A DNA stretch of 42,460 bases from Bacteroidales bacterium (GCA_017428285.1 JAFRRE010000169.1:1-42460), one strand, 5' to 3'; numbered from the stretch's first letter, positions 25,651 through 32,896 are shown. Numbers and translations: made by a program. Notes: a model not told the origin generated them from the letters alone.

Positions 25651-25816
25651 AGTGCTTCCTAATACCGTTTTTCAATAAAGAGCTAAACTGCGAAACAGTC
25701 ATGCTGCCTTCGGGTATAGTCTCGTCAACAGTCGCTAATCCAGAACTAATCAGATGTCCTAAGGCATCAAGCACCATCTGATTGCTTTCGTCGTATCTCA
25801 GAGTTATCGTTGTCAT
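25607..25816 (-). CDS. antitoxin partner of the RelE/ParE-like toxin
   Basis: 69 residues. The N terminus MTTITLRYDESNQMVLDALGHLISSG could be a strand-helix DNA-binding segment. The C-terminal half is helical and charged, as expected for the toxin-wrapping part. It is encoded first, overlaps the toxin by 44 nt, and is preceded by a clear -7 box. This gene order is standard for type II toxin-antitoxin pairs. Identification rests mainly on context. Confidence 0.75.
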   Translation of the reverse strand: MTTITLRYDESNQMVLDALGHLISSGLATVDETIPEGSMTVSQFSSLLKNGIRKHYEDQRSNHFAASQG

Positions 25817-25839
25817 TCTTTTCTGAATTGTTTCAGCTG

Positions 25840-25847
25840 CAAAAGTA
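25840..25847 (-). promoter_or_regulatory. -7 box of the toxin-antitoxin pair
   Basis: The minus strand reads TACTTTTG, 24 nt before the antitoxin ATG, divergent from the RluB promoter 41 nt away. Confidence 0.65.
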
Positions 25848-25888
25848 ACAATTATTTCTGAAAACGATATTGTTTCCCAAATTATTCG

Positions 25889-25896
25889 TACTTTTG
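25889..25896 (+). promoter_or_regulatory. -7 box of the RluB-like gene
   Basis: TACTTTTG, followed by GCC; initiation is expected near 25902, right at the hairpin described next. Confidence 0.65.
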
Positions 25897-25900
25897 CCGC

Positions 25901-25927
25901 CCATTCCGCGACGGAATGGATTTTTTT
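25901..25927 (+). promoter_or_regulatory. 5'-terminal hairpin plus T-run, attenuator-like
   Basis: CCATTCCG (25901-25908) pairs perfectly with CGGAATGG (25912-25919) around a CGA loop, then A and seven T follow. It has the shape of an intrinsic terminator at the very start of the RluB transcript. It could cause premature termination or protect the 5' end. Confidence 0.55.
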
Positions 25928-25948
25928 ATCACTAATACATATTTATAA

Positions 25949-27406
25949 ATGACTGAAAACGAAAGATCTGGCAAGCGTCCGCGCACCAGAAAGCCTGCTG
26001 ATGAAGAATTCCAGCAGAGAAGGTCCTTCAAGTTCTATCACCGTGACGGTGACGAGGAAGGACGCGAAGAGAGAAGTTTTGGCGACAAGCCGAGAGGTGA
26101 GCGCCGATTTGATGACAATCGTGGCGACCGCAGGTTCGACGACCGTAAGTTTGGTGACCGTCCCCGCCGCCGCTTCGACGACGAACACGGTGAAGGCCGT
26201 CGTGACGACCGCCCGCGCCGCCGTTTCGACGATGACGAGCGTCCACGCCGTCGTTTTGATGACGACAAGCCGCGTGAACGCCGTTTCCACGACAACGACC
26301 GTCCGCGTCGTAGATTTGACGATGAAGACAGACCCCGCCGCCGTTTTGATGATGACAAACCTCGTGGCGAACGCCGTTTTGACGACCGTCCTCGCCGCAG
26401 ATTCGACGATGATGAGCGTCCTCGCCGTCGCTTTGATGACGACAAACCGCGTGAGCGCCGTTTCCATGATGATGATAGACCGCGCCGCCGTTTTGACAAT
26501 GACGAGCGTCCACGTCGCAGATTCAACGACGAAGACAGACCTCGCCGTCGCTTTGATGATGACAGACCGCGTGGTGGCAATCGCCGCTTTGACGACCGTC
26601 CGCGTCGCGGTTTTGAGGATGAAGAAGAGCCGCGTCGTGGCCGTAAGGGCTATGTCCGCGAGAAAGACCCGCTGTACGATCGTCCGAAAGCCACTGGCGA
26701 GATCCGCTTGAACAAATACCTGGCCGACTGTGGCATCTGCTCGCGCCGCGAAGCCGATGACCTCATCAAGGCTGGCTGCGTGGAGGTGAATGGTGAAGTG
26801 ATTACCACGATGGGCTATAAGGTGAAGACTGAAGACAAGGTGGTCTACGGAGGCCAGACCCTCAATCGCGAGAAGCTTCGTTACATCCTGCTGAACAAGC
26901 CTAAAGGCTACATCACCACTTCCGATGACCCGTATGAGCGTGACACCGTGATGGAACTTGTCAAGAACGCGTGCCCAGAGCGCGTCTATCCCGTGGGCCG
27001 TCTCGACAAGCAAACTACAGGCCTGTTGCTGTTCACCAACGATGGTGACTTGGCCAAGAAGCTGACCCACCCGAGCAGCGAGATTCCGAAGCTCTACCAT
27101 GTCATCCTGAACAAACCCTTGACCAAAAACGATATGCTGCGCATCGCAGAAGGCATTGAATTGGATGATGGTCCAATTGCCGCTGACAATATCGCCTACG
27201 ACCAGGATGATGACAGCAAGAAGAGCATCGGCATTGAACTCCATTCTGGCCGCAATCGCATCGTGCGCCGTATTTTCGAACACCTCGGCTACGAAGTGAC
27301 CAAGCTCGACCGCGTGATGTTCGCTGGTCTCGACAAGTACAGACTGCCTCGTGGTGAATGGCGTTTCCTCACCGACCTTGAGGTGAACAATCTGAAGAAG
27401 ATCTGA
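25949..27406 (+). CDS. rluB: RsuA/RluB-family pseudouridine synthase with long Arg/Asp-rich N-terminal extension
   Basis: 485 residues, about twice the usual size. Residues about 30-235 are low-complexity repeats of the RPRRRFDDD type, highly charged and surely disordered. From about 248 comes an S4 RNA-binding domain (IRLNKYLADCGICSRREADDLI), then the catalytic domain with GRLDKQTTGLLL, where D353 is the catalytic Asp. NRIVRRIFEHLGYEV near the C terminus is also conserved. It modifies a uridine in rRNA; homologues act on 23S (RluB) or 16S (RsuA) rRNA. The extension probably binds RNA (inference). The THUMP-like methyltransferase gene starts 3 nt after its stop. Confidence 0.87.
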   Translation: MTENERSGKRPRTRKPADEEFQQRRSFKFYHRDGDEEGREERSFGDKPRGERRFDDNRGDRRFDDRKFGDRPRRRFDDEHGEGRRDDRPRRRFDDDERPRRRFDDDKPRERRFHDNDRPRRRFDDEDRPRRRFDDDKPRGERRFDDRPRRRFDDDERPRRRFDDDKPRERRFHDDDRPRRRFDNDERPRRRFNDEDRPRRRFDDDRPRGGNRRFDDRPRRGFEDEEEPRRGRKGYVREKDPLYDRPKATGEIRLNKYLADCGICSRREADDLIKAGCVEVNGEVITTMGYKVKTEDKVVYGGQTLNREKLRYILLNKPKGYITTSDDPYERDTVMELVKNACPERVYPVGRLDKQTTGLLLFTNDGDLAKKLTHPSSEIPKLYHVILNKPLTKNDMLRIAEGIELDDGPIAADNIAYDQDDDSKKSIGIELHSGRNRIVRRIFEHLGYEVTKLDRVMFAGLDKYRLPRGEWRFLTDLEVNNLKKI

Positions 27407-27408
27407 AC

Positions 27409-28605
27409 TTGAACGATATCACTAGACAATACATCAGGGAAAACCTGAATGCTGATGTGCCGACGCTCGCCTTGAAAAAGGCGCCCGTCGGCACTGATGT
27501 TTCATTGGCTCTGCGACAAATCGAAGCACGGCAGTTGTTGCGCAAAAAAGTACCCTCGTGGAGCGAGAATGAAGACTTGCTCTTTCCAGCGCACCTCTCC
27601 ATTGAGCAATGCTCTTCGGAGGCCAGCGCGCAATACAAAGCGGGATTATTACAAGGCCAAACCTTTGCCGACTTGACGGGCGGCTTGGGTGTGGACACCT
27701 ATTTCATCGCACAACAATTCCAACAAGCCGACTATGTGGAGCGACAGGCTGAGCTCTGCGGCTTGGCGATGCACAATTTTGAAGTTTTGAAGGCCAATGT
27801 CAAAGTTTGGAATGAAACTGCAGAAGAGTATTTAGCTCACTGCGAACCCAAGGATTGCATCTTCATTGACCCTGCCCGAAGAGACGAGCATGGTCGCAAG
27901 ACGGTATCCATCGCTGACTGTACACCCGATGTGTCTGCTTTACAAGGCAGGCTTCTTCAAAAGGCTGAGAAAGTGATGATTAAATTGTCTCCGATGCTCG
28001 ATATCAGTAAGGCTTTGGAGGAATTGCACCATGTGAAAGATGTGCATGTGGTGGCCGTCGCCAACGAGTGCAAGGAACTGGTTTTCAATATTGAACGCGA
28101 TTACCAAGGCGAACCTCAATTTGTCTGCGTCAATTTGATGACTTCCCAGCCTGAAGTCCGTTTCACGCAGGAGGAAGAACGCCAATGCCCAAGCCGACTT
28201 GCAGACGGTGTTTTGAACTACCTCTACGAACCCAATCCTGCTGTGATGAAAGCAGGCTGTTTCAAACTGTTGACCGAGCGTTTTGATGTTTATAAGCTGC
28301 ACAAAAACAGCAATCTATATACATCTGAAAATCTGGTTCCCAGTTTTCCTGGTCGCATCTTCGAGGTGGAGGCTTGGGCACCCTATAACAAAAAAGTGAA
28401 GCAATCTCTGCTGTCCAATGTGGAGAGGGCCAGTATTGCTGTGCGCAATTTCCCGCTTTCGGTTGTGGAGTTGCGCAAGTCCTTGAAGATTGGTGACGGC
28501 GATGAGACCTATCTCTTTGCCACAACCTTGAAAGGGGAGGAGAAGGTTATCATCCGCACAAAAAAAGCCGCCTCATCAGAAGCGGCTCATGGGGTTCATA
28601 AGTAA
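27409..28605 (+). CDS. THUMP-like domain, class I SAM-dependent methyltransferase
   Basis: 398 residues. The Rossmann methyltransferase core has motif I DLTGGLGVDTYF (about 88-99) and a DPARRDE motif at the catalytic end of strand 4 (IFIDPAR). The C-terminal part resembles the THUMP-like domain found with this family in Bacteroidota. It is probably an RNA methyltransferase; target unknown. No in-frame ATG lies before motif I, so the TTG at 27409, 3 nt after the RluB stop, is the likely start. The last codons contain a terminator for the convergent gene. Co-transcription with the RluB gene suggests a shared role in RNA modification. Confidence 0.82.
   Translation: MNDITRQYIRENLNADVPTLALKKAPVGTDVSLALRQIEARQLLRKKVPSWSENEDLLFPAHLSIEQCSSEASAQYKAGLLQGQTFADLTGGLGVDTYFIAQQFQQADYVERQAELCGLAMHNFEVLKANVKVWNETAEEYLAHCEPKDCIFIDPARRDEHGRKTVSIADCTPDVSALQGRLLQKAEKVMIKLSPMLDISKALEELHHVKDVHVVAVANECKELVFNIERDYQGEPQFVCVNLMTSQPEVRFTQEEERQCPSRLADGVLNYLYEPNPAVMKAGCFKLLTERFDVYKLHKNSNLYTSENLVPSFPGRIFEVEAWAPYNKKVKQSLLSNVERASIAVRNFPLSVVELRKSLKIGDGDETYLFATTLKGEEKVIIRTKKAASSEAAHGVHK
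28560..28587 (-). terminator. terminator of the 28612 gene inside the 3' end of the methyltransferase gene
   Basis: On the minus strand AGCCGC (28587-28582) pairs with GCGGCT (28571-28566) and runs into seven T. It lies 25 nt past the stop of the minus-strand gene and within codons for the last residues (KKAASSEAAHG) of the plus-strand gene. Confidence 0.8.
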
Positions 28606-28611
28606 ATTGTC

Positions 28612-28923
28612 TTATCTCCTGTCAGGGATGCCGAACTTGGTCCACCAAGTTTGGTCATACTTCGATTTGATGGATTTTTTCACGATTTGTGTCCTGCTTT
28701 TCAAGGTGTTGAGGGCGACATGGGCTTCATCGCTCTTCTTGCGAAGTTCTTCTTGAAGTTTGTCGATTTCGGCAGAAATGGCTTCCAAACGCTTGCAGTC
28801 TTCCTCCATCTTCTGCATCACGCTTTCTTCCACGCCGGCATCGCGACCGAGACGTTGGTTTCTTTTTACGCCCGAAATGATGAGTTTTGACTTGTCGAGT
28901 TGGTCTTTAAAAATTTGGTACAT
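28612..28923 (-). CDS. small coiled-coil protein, function unknown
   Basis: 103 residues, no signal peptide. Residues about 35-85 form a charged coiled coil (VMQKMEEDCKRLEAISAEID, then LQEELRKKSDEAH). The C terminus is basic with a YDQTWWTKFG segment. It resembles a small conserved Bacteroidales protein of unknown role. It has its own promoter (28974-28981) and a terminator, and is convergent with the methyltransferase gene. Confidence 0.75.
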   Translation of the reverse strand: MYQIFKDQLDKSKLIISGVKRNQRLGRDAGVEESVMQKMEEDCKRLEAISAEIDKLQEELRKKSDEAHVALNTLKSRTQIVKKSIKSKYDQTWWTKFGIPDRR

Positions 28924-28973
28924 AATCCGTTGAATTTATACTGTTGTTGGTTGTTCGTTTTCAAAATCGAACG

Positions 28974-28981
28974 CAAAGGTA
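28974..28981 (-). promoter_or_regulatory. -7 box of the 28612 gene
   Basis: The minus strand reads TACCTTTG, 51 nt before the ATG. Confidence 0.65.
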
Positions 28982-29105
28982 GGAAAAAAATCCACAGTTT
29001 TCATAAATAATTGAAAATAAGATTATTACATTTTTAAAGCGTTGATTTTCAAAGCCGTTTGTGGATTATCAATTTTTATCGAATAAAGAAATGGCATGTT
29101 TGCAC

Positions 29106-29174
29106 TCAATTGTACTCTGCCATTACTTCCTCCCGTTCTATCTGCTTCTCTCCCCAGTCGTCCATTTGGGCTTG
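29106..29174 (-). pseudogene. relic 3' end of an ABC-F gene
   Basis: On the minus strand this reads AQMDDWGEKQIEREEVMAEY, then Asn and a stop. The intact ABC-F gene ends MDDWGEKQIEREEVMAEY, then Glu-Lys-stop at 30896. A 41-nt core is identical (29116-29156 and 30909-30949), and 55 of 59 positions match through 29174. Differences around the core include GAT/GAC twice, GAA/GAG and TAT/TAC, mostly synonymous. So this is the end of a related but diverged ABC-F allele, now cut off by ATPase module 2. Confidence 0.8.
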
Positions 29175-29202
29175 CGTCCTTTTCCCCTTCTATTCATTGT
29201 AT

Positions 29203-29249
29203 ATAATCAGCTGCTAAGTCCTCAAAAAATTAACATAACAGCATATTAT
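29203..29249. repeat. ATPase module 2, upstream palindrome A
   Basis: 17-nt arms at 29203-29219 and 29233-29249 with four mismatches and a 13-nt spacer containing a run of A. The inner parts (GCTGCTAAGT / ACATAACAGC) match palindromes B, C and D of the same module. It corresponds in order and spacer to palindrome C at 30785-30821. Confidence 0.75.
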
Positions 29250-29264
29250 CGAGCAAAAATATCA

Positions 29265-29313
29265 GATTATTTGCTGTTAAGTGTAAAAAATAGCGACTTA
29301 ACAGCAAATAATC
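29265..29313. repeat. ATPase module 2, upstream palindrome B
   Basis: Perfect 18-bp arms (GATTATTTGCTGTTAAGT at 29265-29282, ACTTAACAGCAAATAATC at 29296-29313) with a 13-nt spacer. It ends 13 nt before the -7 box, the same distance as in module 1. It corresponds to palindrome D at 30842-30890. Confidence 0.88.
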
Positions 29314-29326
29314 GAAAAAAATTACG

Positions 29327-29334
29327 TTTCTTTG
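29327..29334 (+). promoter_or_regulatory. -7 box of ATPase 2
   Basis: TTTCTTTG, one mismatch to TAnnTTTG, 25 nt before the ATG at 29359. Confidence 0.6.
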
Positions 29335-29358
29335 CAATATCAATCTAAAAATAACGCC

Positions 29359-30783
29359 ATGCTGATTGGACGCAACGAAGAAAGAAGAGAACTCCTTGAA
29401 CTATTGGAGAAAGACGAATCGCAATTCTGCGCCGTTTATGGGAGGCGACGCGTGGGCAAGACCTACCTTATCAAAGAGACCTTTGAGAACCATTTCGCAT
29501 TTTATCACACAGGTGTAGCCAATGCCCCGAAAAAAGAACAACTGACCGAGTTTCGCGAATCGCTGCGCAAGGCTGGATTGAAGCGCTGCAAGATGCCACG
29601 CACTTGGTTTGAGGCCTTCCACTTACTTGAGATGGTATTAGAACAATCTCCCGATAAGAAAAAGGTGGTTTTTTTGGACGAGCTGCCGTGGATGGATACC
29701 CCAAAGTCACAGCTCATCAGTGCCTTGGAGCATTTTTGGAATGGTTGGGCCAATATGCGTAAAGACATCGTCCTCGTCGTTTGCGGAAGTGCCACTTCAT
29801 GGATTATCAAGAAAATCATCCGCGACCATGGCGGATTGCATAACCGATTGACTGACAAGATTTACCTCCAGCCTTTCTGTATCAACGAATGTGAACAATT
29901 AGCCCAGTCACTCAAACTCAGCATGACAAGAAAAGACCTTGTGGAAACCTATATGATCTTGGGCGGCATACCCTATTATTGGAGCCTCTTGCGACGCAGT
30001 GAGAGCCTGGCACAGAATATTGACCGTTTGTTTTTTGAAGAGGACGGACGCCTTGCTGATGAATTCAATGCTCTTTATGCCTCCTTGTTCAAGCGACCTG
30101 CACCTTACATTGCCATCGTTACTGCCTTGGCAACCAAGAAAGCGGGCATGACCCGAAAAGCGCTGCTCGAAAGCACTGGACTTGACGACAATAAGGTTTT
30201 CATACAGGCGACCGAGGAGTTAGAGAAATGCAATTTCATTCGAAAGTATCAGGTCATTGGCAAGATAAAACGCGAGGCGATTTATCAACTTATGGATCAT
30301 TTCACCTTGTTCTACTTCCGCTATATCGAGAATAACTACCATCACGACAACCATTTCTGGACCAATAATTTGTCTACTTCAATCCATACAGTCTGGGCAG
30401 GACTGGCTTTTGAGCGAGTGTGTTTGTGGCATTTGCCTCAAATCAAGTCTGCATTAGGTATCGCTGGAGTGATTAGCAATGCCCAATCATGGCATGTCGA
30501 AGCCACCAAAGAACATGAAGGGGTACAAATCGACTTGCTTTTTGACCGTAACGATGGTGTCATCAATCTTTGTGAAATGAAGTTTTCGGATGATGTTTAT
30601 CGTATTGACAAGGAAGAAGATGACAAACTTCGGAGACGGAAATCTGTGTTTCAGGAAGTTACCAAAACCCGCAAAGCCATCCACCTTACCATGATTACCA
30701 CATACGGTGTCGCTCATAATGCTTATTGGAACAACATCCAATCGGAAGTGACGATGGATGATTTGTTCAAAGAATCACGATAG
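29359..30783 (+). CDS. AAA ATPase with C-terminal PD-(D/E)xK-like (DUF234-type) domain, module 2
   Basis: 474 residues, clearly paralogous to the ATPase at 3003-4421 along its full length. Walker A is GRRRVGKT (28-35), Walker B VVFLDELPWM (near 103-112), and the sensor-like strand VVCGSATSW follows. The C-terminal motif keeps D392 (QIDLLF) and E406/K408 (CEMKF) at the same positions as ATPase 1. Shared blocks include NGWA, GGLHNR, GGIPYYW, EFNALYASLF and GLAFERVCL. The start is the first ATG after the promoter; an upstream TTG lies in the -7 box. It is bracketed by two palindromes on each side and sits between a relic and the intact 3' end of an ABC-F gene. Role unknown. Confidence 0.85.
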   Translation: MLIGRNEERRELLELLEKDESQFCAVYGRRRVGKTYLIKETFENHFAFYHTGVANAPKKEQLTEFRESLRKAGLKRCKMPRTWFEAFHLLEMVLEQSPDKKKVVFLDELPWMDTPKSQLISALEHFWNGWANMRKDIVLVVCGSATSWIIKKIIRDHGGLHNRLTDKIYLQPFCINECEQLAQSLKLSMTRKDLVETYMILGGIPYYWSLLRRSESLAQNIDRLFFEEDGRLADEFNALYASLFKRPAPYIAIVTALATKKAGMTRKALLESTGLDDNKVFIQATEELEKCNFIRKYQVIGKIKREAIYQLMDHFTLFYFRYIENNYHHDNHFWTNNLSTSIHTVWAGLAFERVCLWHLPQIKSALGIAGVISNAQSWHVEATKEHEGVQIDLLFDRNDGVINLCEMKFSDDVYRIDKEEDDKLRRRKSVFQEVTKTRKAIHLTMITTYGVAHNAYWNNIQSEVTMDDLFKESR

Positions 30784-30784
30784 T

Positions 30785-30821
30785 GTGCTGTTAAGTCCTT
30801 AAAAAATCGACTTAGCAGCAC
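30785..30821. repeat. ATPase module 2, downstream palindrome C
   Basis: 13-nt arms GTGCTGTTAAGTC (30785-30797) and GACTTAGCAGCAC (30809-30821), one mismatch, 11-nt spacer. It starts 1 nt after the ATPase stop codon. Confidence 0.82.
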
Positions 30822-30841
30822 GATATCAAACATTTTTTGCA

Positions 30842-30890
30842 GATAAAATGCAGTTATGTAAGAAAAATTTCCACTTAACAGCATTTTATC
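30842..30890. repeat. ATPase module 2, downstream palindrome D
   Basis: 18-nt arms GATAAAATGCAGTTATGT (30842-30859) and ACTTAACAGCATTTTATC (30873-30890), two mismatches, 13-nt spacer. It ends 5 nt before the stop codon of the convergent ABC-F gene. Confidence 0.85.
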
Positions 30891-30895
30891 GCATC

Positions 30896-32851
30896 TTATT
30901 TCTCATATTCTGCCATTACTTCCTCCCGTTCTATCTGCTTCTCTCCCCAATCATCCATTAGGGATTGGAGTTGTTCTTTTTTCTGTCCATAGGCCCAATA
31001 CCAGTCGTTGTCGATTTTGATGTCTGGATGTTGGTCGGGACTGGCCATGATGGCGTCTTGTTCGGCAAGTTCGGCTTCCAATTTGCCGATGGCCTCCTCA
31101 AGGTGTTGGATTTCCTTGTCGACCTTACGGAGCTTGGCGTCAATCTGCTTCTTGCGCTCGTAATTGATCTTGTTCTGCGAGACAGGTTCGGCGGCGGCTT
31201 TCTGAGGTTGTTGTTTTGCAGCAATCTCCAACTCTTTCAAGTGGCTGAGATTCTTTTGCTCCAGGAAATCATAGATGTCGCCGATGTATTCCTTGATGTT
31301 CGGCTTGCGGAACTCGTAGACCTTGTTAGTCAAGCCTTGCAGGAAGTCACGGTCGTGGGAGACAATGATTAAGGTGCCGTCGTATTGGATTAAGGCGTTT
31401 TTCAAGATGTCCTTGGAAAGCATGTCCAAGTGGTTGGTAGGCTCGTCGAGGACCAATAGGTTGGTCGGGAAAAGCAGCATCTTGGCCAAGGACAGACGGG
31501 CTTTCTCGCCACCCGAGAGCACTTTCACCTTCTTGTCGATGTCGTCGCCACGGAAGAGGAACGAGCCGAGCAGAGCCTTCACTTTCAATCGCATGTCGCC
31601 AACGGCCACATCATCCAGGGTCTCGAATACGGTCTTGTTCATGTCAAGCATGTCCTGCTGGTTCTGGGCATAATAGCCAATCTTTACCTCGTGACCCAAT
31701 TTCACCTCGCCTTCATGGTCGAGCACACCGCAGATGATTTTCGACAGCGTGGACTTGCCTTCGCCGTTGCGTCCCACAAAGGCTATTTTCTCACCCCTCG
31801 GAATCAGCAGGTTGATGTCTTTGAGGATAATTTGGTCGCCGTAAGACTTGCCAACATGATTCAGCTCTAGTGTAACCTTGCCCGAATGTGGCGCAGGCGG
31901 GAACTTGAAGTGGATGGCCGTGCTGTCAATGTCGTCGATGACAATCTCATCCATCTTCTCAAGCAGTTTCACGCGGCTCTGCACCTGCTTGGCTTTGGTC
32001 GCCTTGTAGCGAAAACGCTCGATGAACGCCTCAATGTTCTTGATTTCGCGCTGCTGGTTCTCATAGGCCGAGCGTTGCATGTCGACACGCTCCTCGCGCA
32101 GGCTGACATAATCGGAATACGGCACTTTATAGTCATAGATCTTACCATTCGAGATTTCCACCGTGCGGATGGTAATATTGTCCAAGAAGGCGCGGTCGTG
32201 CGACACCATCAGGATGGCACCGTAATAGGCTTTCAGGAAGCTTTCGAGCCATTGGATGGACTCGATGTCGAGGTGGTTGGTGGGCTCGTCAAGAAGGAGC
32301 AAATTGGGCTTTTTCAGCAGAATTTTGGCCAGTTCCACGCGCATCTGCCAGCCGTTGCTGAACTCGCGCATGGGGCGCAACATATCCTCGTGGCTGAAAC
32401 CCAAGCCGACCAGAATCCTTTCCGCTTCGCCTTCGATGCTATTGCCACCAAGCAAGGCCAGGCGGTCGTTCAAGTTGTTCAACTTAACGATAAGCTTCTC
32501 ATATTGCGGGCTTTCATAATCGGTGCGCTCGGCTAGTTCCTGCTGCAGTCGCTCCACATCGCGTTCCAACTGATGGTATTCATCGAAGGCGGAAAGCGCT
32601 TCATCCAAAACGGTTTTCGTGCTGTTTACATTCTTCTCCTGAGGCAGATAGCCGATGGTAACGCCTTGCGGGATAATGACATCGCCTTTTGAAGGTTGTT
32701 CCAATCCACAGATAAGCTTCAGCAGCGTGGTCTTGCCTGCACCGTTTTTGCCCACCAAGCCAATGCGGTCCTTCTCCCGAATCAAAAAGGAAATGTCGGT
32801 GAAGAGGTCCTCACCGGTAAAGTGCATGCTTAAGTTTTGGATTGAAATCAT
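30896..32851 (-). CDS. ABC-F family ATPase (Uup/EttA-like)
   Basis: 651 residues with two ABC domains and no membrane segment. Walker A motifs are GLVGKNGAGKTT (near 34) and FVGRNGEGKST (near 355). Signatures are FSNGWQMRVELAK and LSGGEKARLSLAK, and both Walker B motifs read LDEPTNHLD. The arm/linker between them contains RYKATKAKQVQSRVKLLEK. A C-terminal coiled coil (about 540-651) fits the Uup-like type. ABC-F proteins act on ribosomes, helping translation or resisting antibiotics; nothing here marks a resistance subtype. The last codons are duplicated at 29106-29174, on the far side of ATPase module 2. Confidence 0.93.
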   Translation of the reverse strand: MISIQNLSMHFTGEDLFTDISFLIREKDRIGLVGKNGAGKTTLLKLICGLEQPSKGDVIIPQGVTIGYLPQEKNVNSTKTVLDEALSAFDEYHQLERDVERLQQELAERTDYESPQYEKLIVKLNNLNDRLALLGGNSIEGEAERILVGLGFSHEDMLRPMREFSNGWQMRVELAKILLKKPNLLLLDEPTNHLDIESIQWLESFLKAYYGAILMVSHDRAFLDNITIRTVEISNGKIYDYKVPYSDYVSLREERVDMQRSAYENQQREIKNIEAFIERFRYKATKAKQVQSRVKLLEKMDEIVIDDIDSTAIHFKFPPAPHSGKVTLELNHVGKSYGDQIILKDINLLIPRGEKIAFVGRNGEGKSTLSKIICGVLDHEGEVKLGHEVKIGYYAQNQQDMLDMNKTVFETLDDVAVGDMRLKVKALLGSFLFRGDDIDKKVKVLSGGEKARLSLAKMLLFPTNLLVLDEPTNHLDMLSKDILKNALIQYDGTLIIVSHDRDFLQGLTNKVYEFRKPNIKEYIGDIYDFLEQKNLSHLKELEIAAKQQPQKAAAEPVSQNKINYERKKQIDAKLRKVDKEIQHLEEAIGKLEAELAEQDAIMASPDQHPDIKIDNDWYWAYGQKKEQLQSLMDDWGEKQIEREEVMAEYEK

Positions 32852-32871
32852 CGCTTGTCGATTTGAGCGGC

Positions 32872-32879
32872 AAAGGTAA
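32872..32879 (-). promoter_or_regulatory. -7 box of the ABC-F gene
   Basis: The minus strand reads TACCTTTG, 21 nt before the ATG at 32851. Confidence 0.7.
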
Positions 32880-32896
32880 GGTTTTTTGGGCTTCGC

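Noticed and set aside
26170..26620. CRISPR-like or minisatellite array
   Set aside because: The repeats are in frame, uneven in spacing, lack unique spacers, and translate to an RPRRRFDDD protein repeat fused to a good pseudouridine synthase.
25943..27283. A 446-codon open frame on the minus strand
   Set aside because: It is the mirror of the RluB-like gene and exists because the GC-rich repetitive Arg/Asp codons avoid stops on the other strand. The translation is low complexity with no recognisable domain.
28924..29100. A protein-coding start just before the ABC-F relic
   Set aside because: The frame running through 29061-29348 crosses the ABC-F relic and two palindromes and makes no sensible protein.
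2912..30890. ATPase-flanking palindromes as simple transcription terminators
   Set aside because: The module 1 copies have a T-run after the right arm and may also terminate. Those of module 2 lack one, and all three upstream copies sit directly at promoters with constant spacing, which termination alone does not explain.
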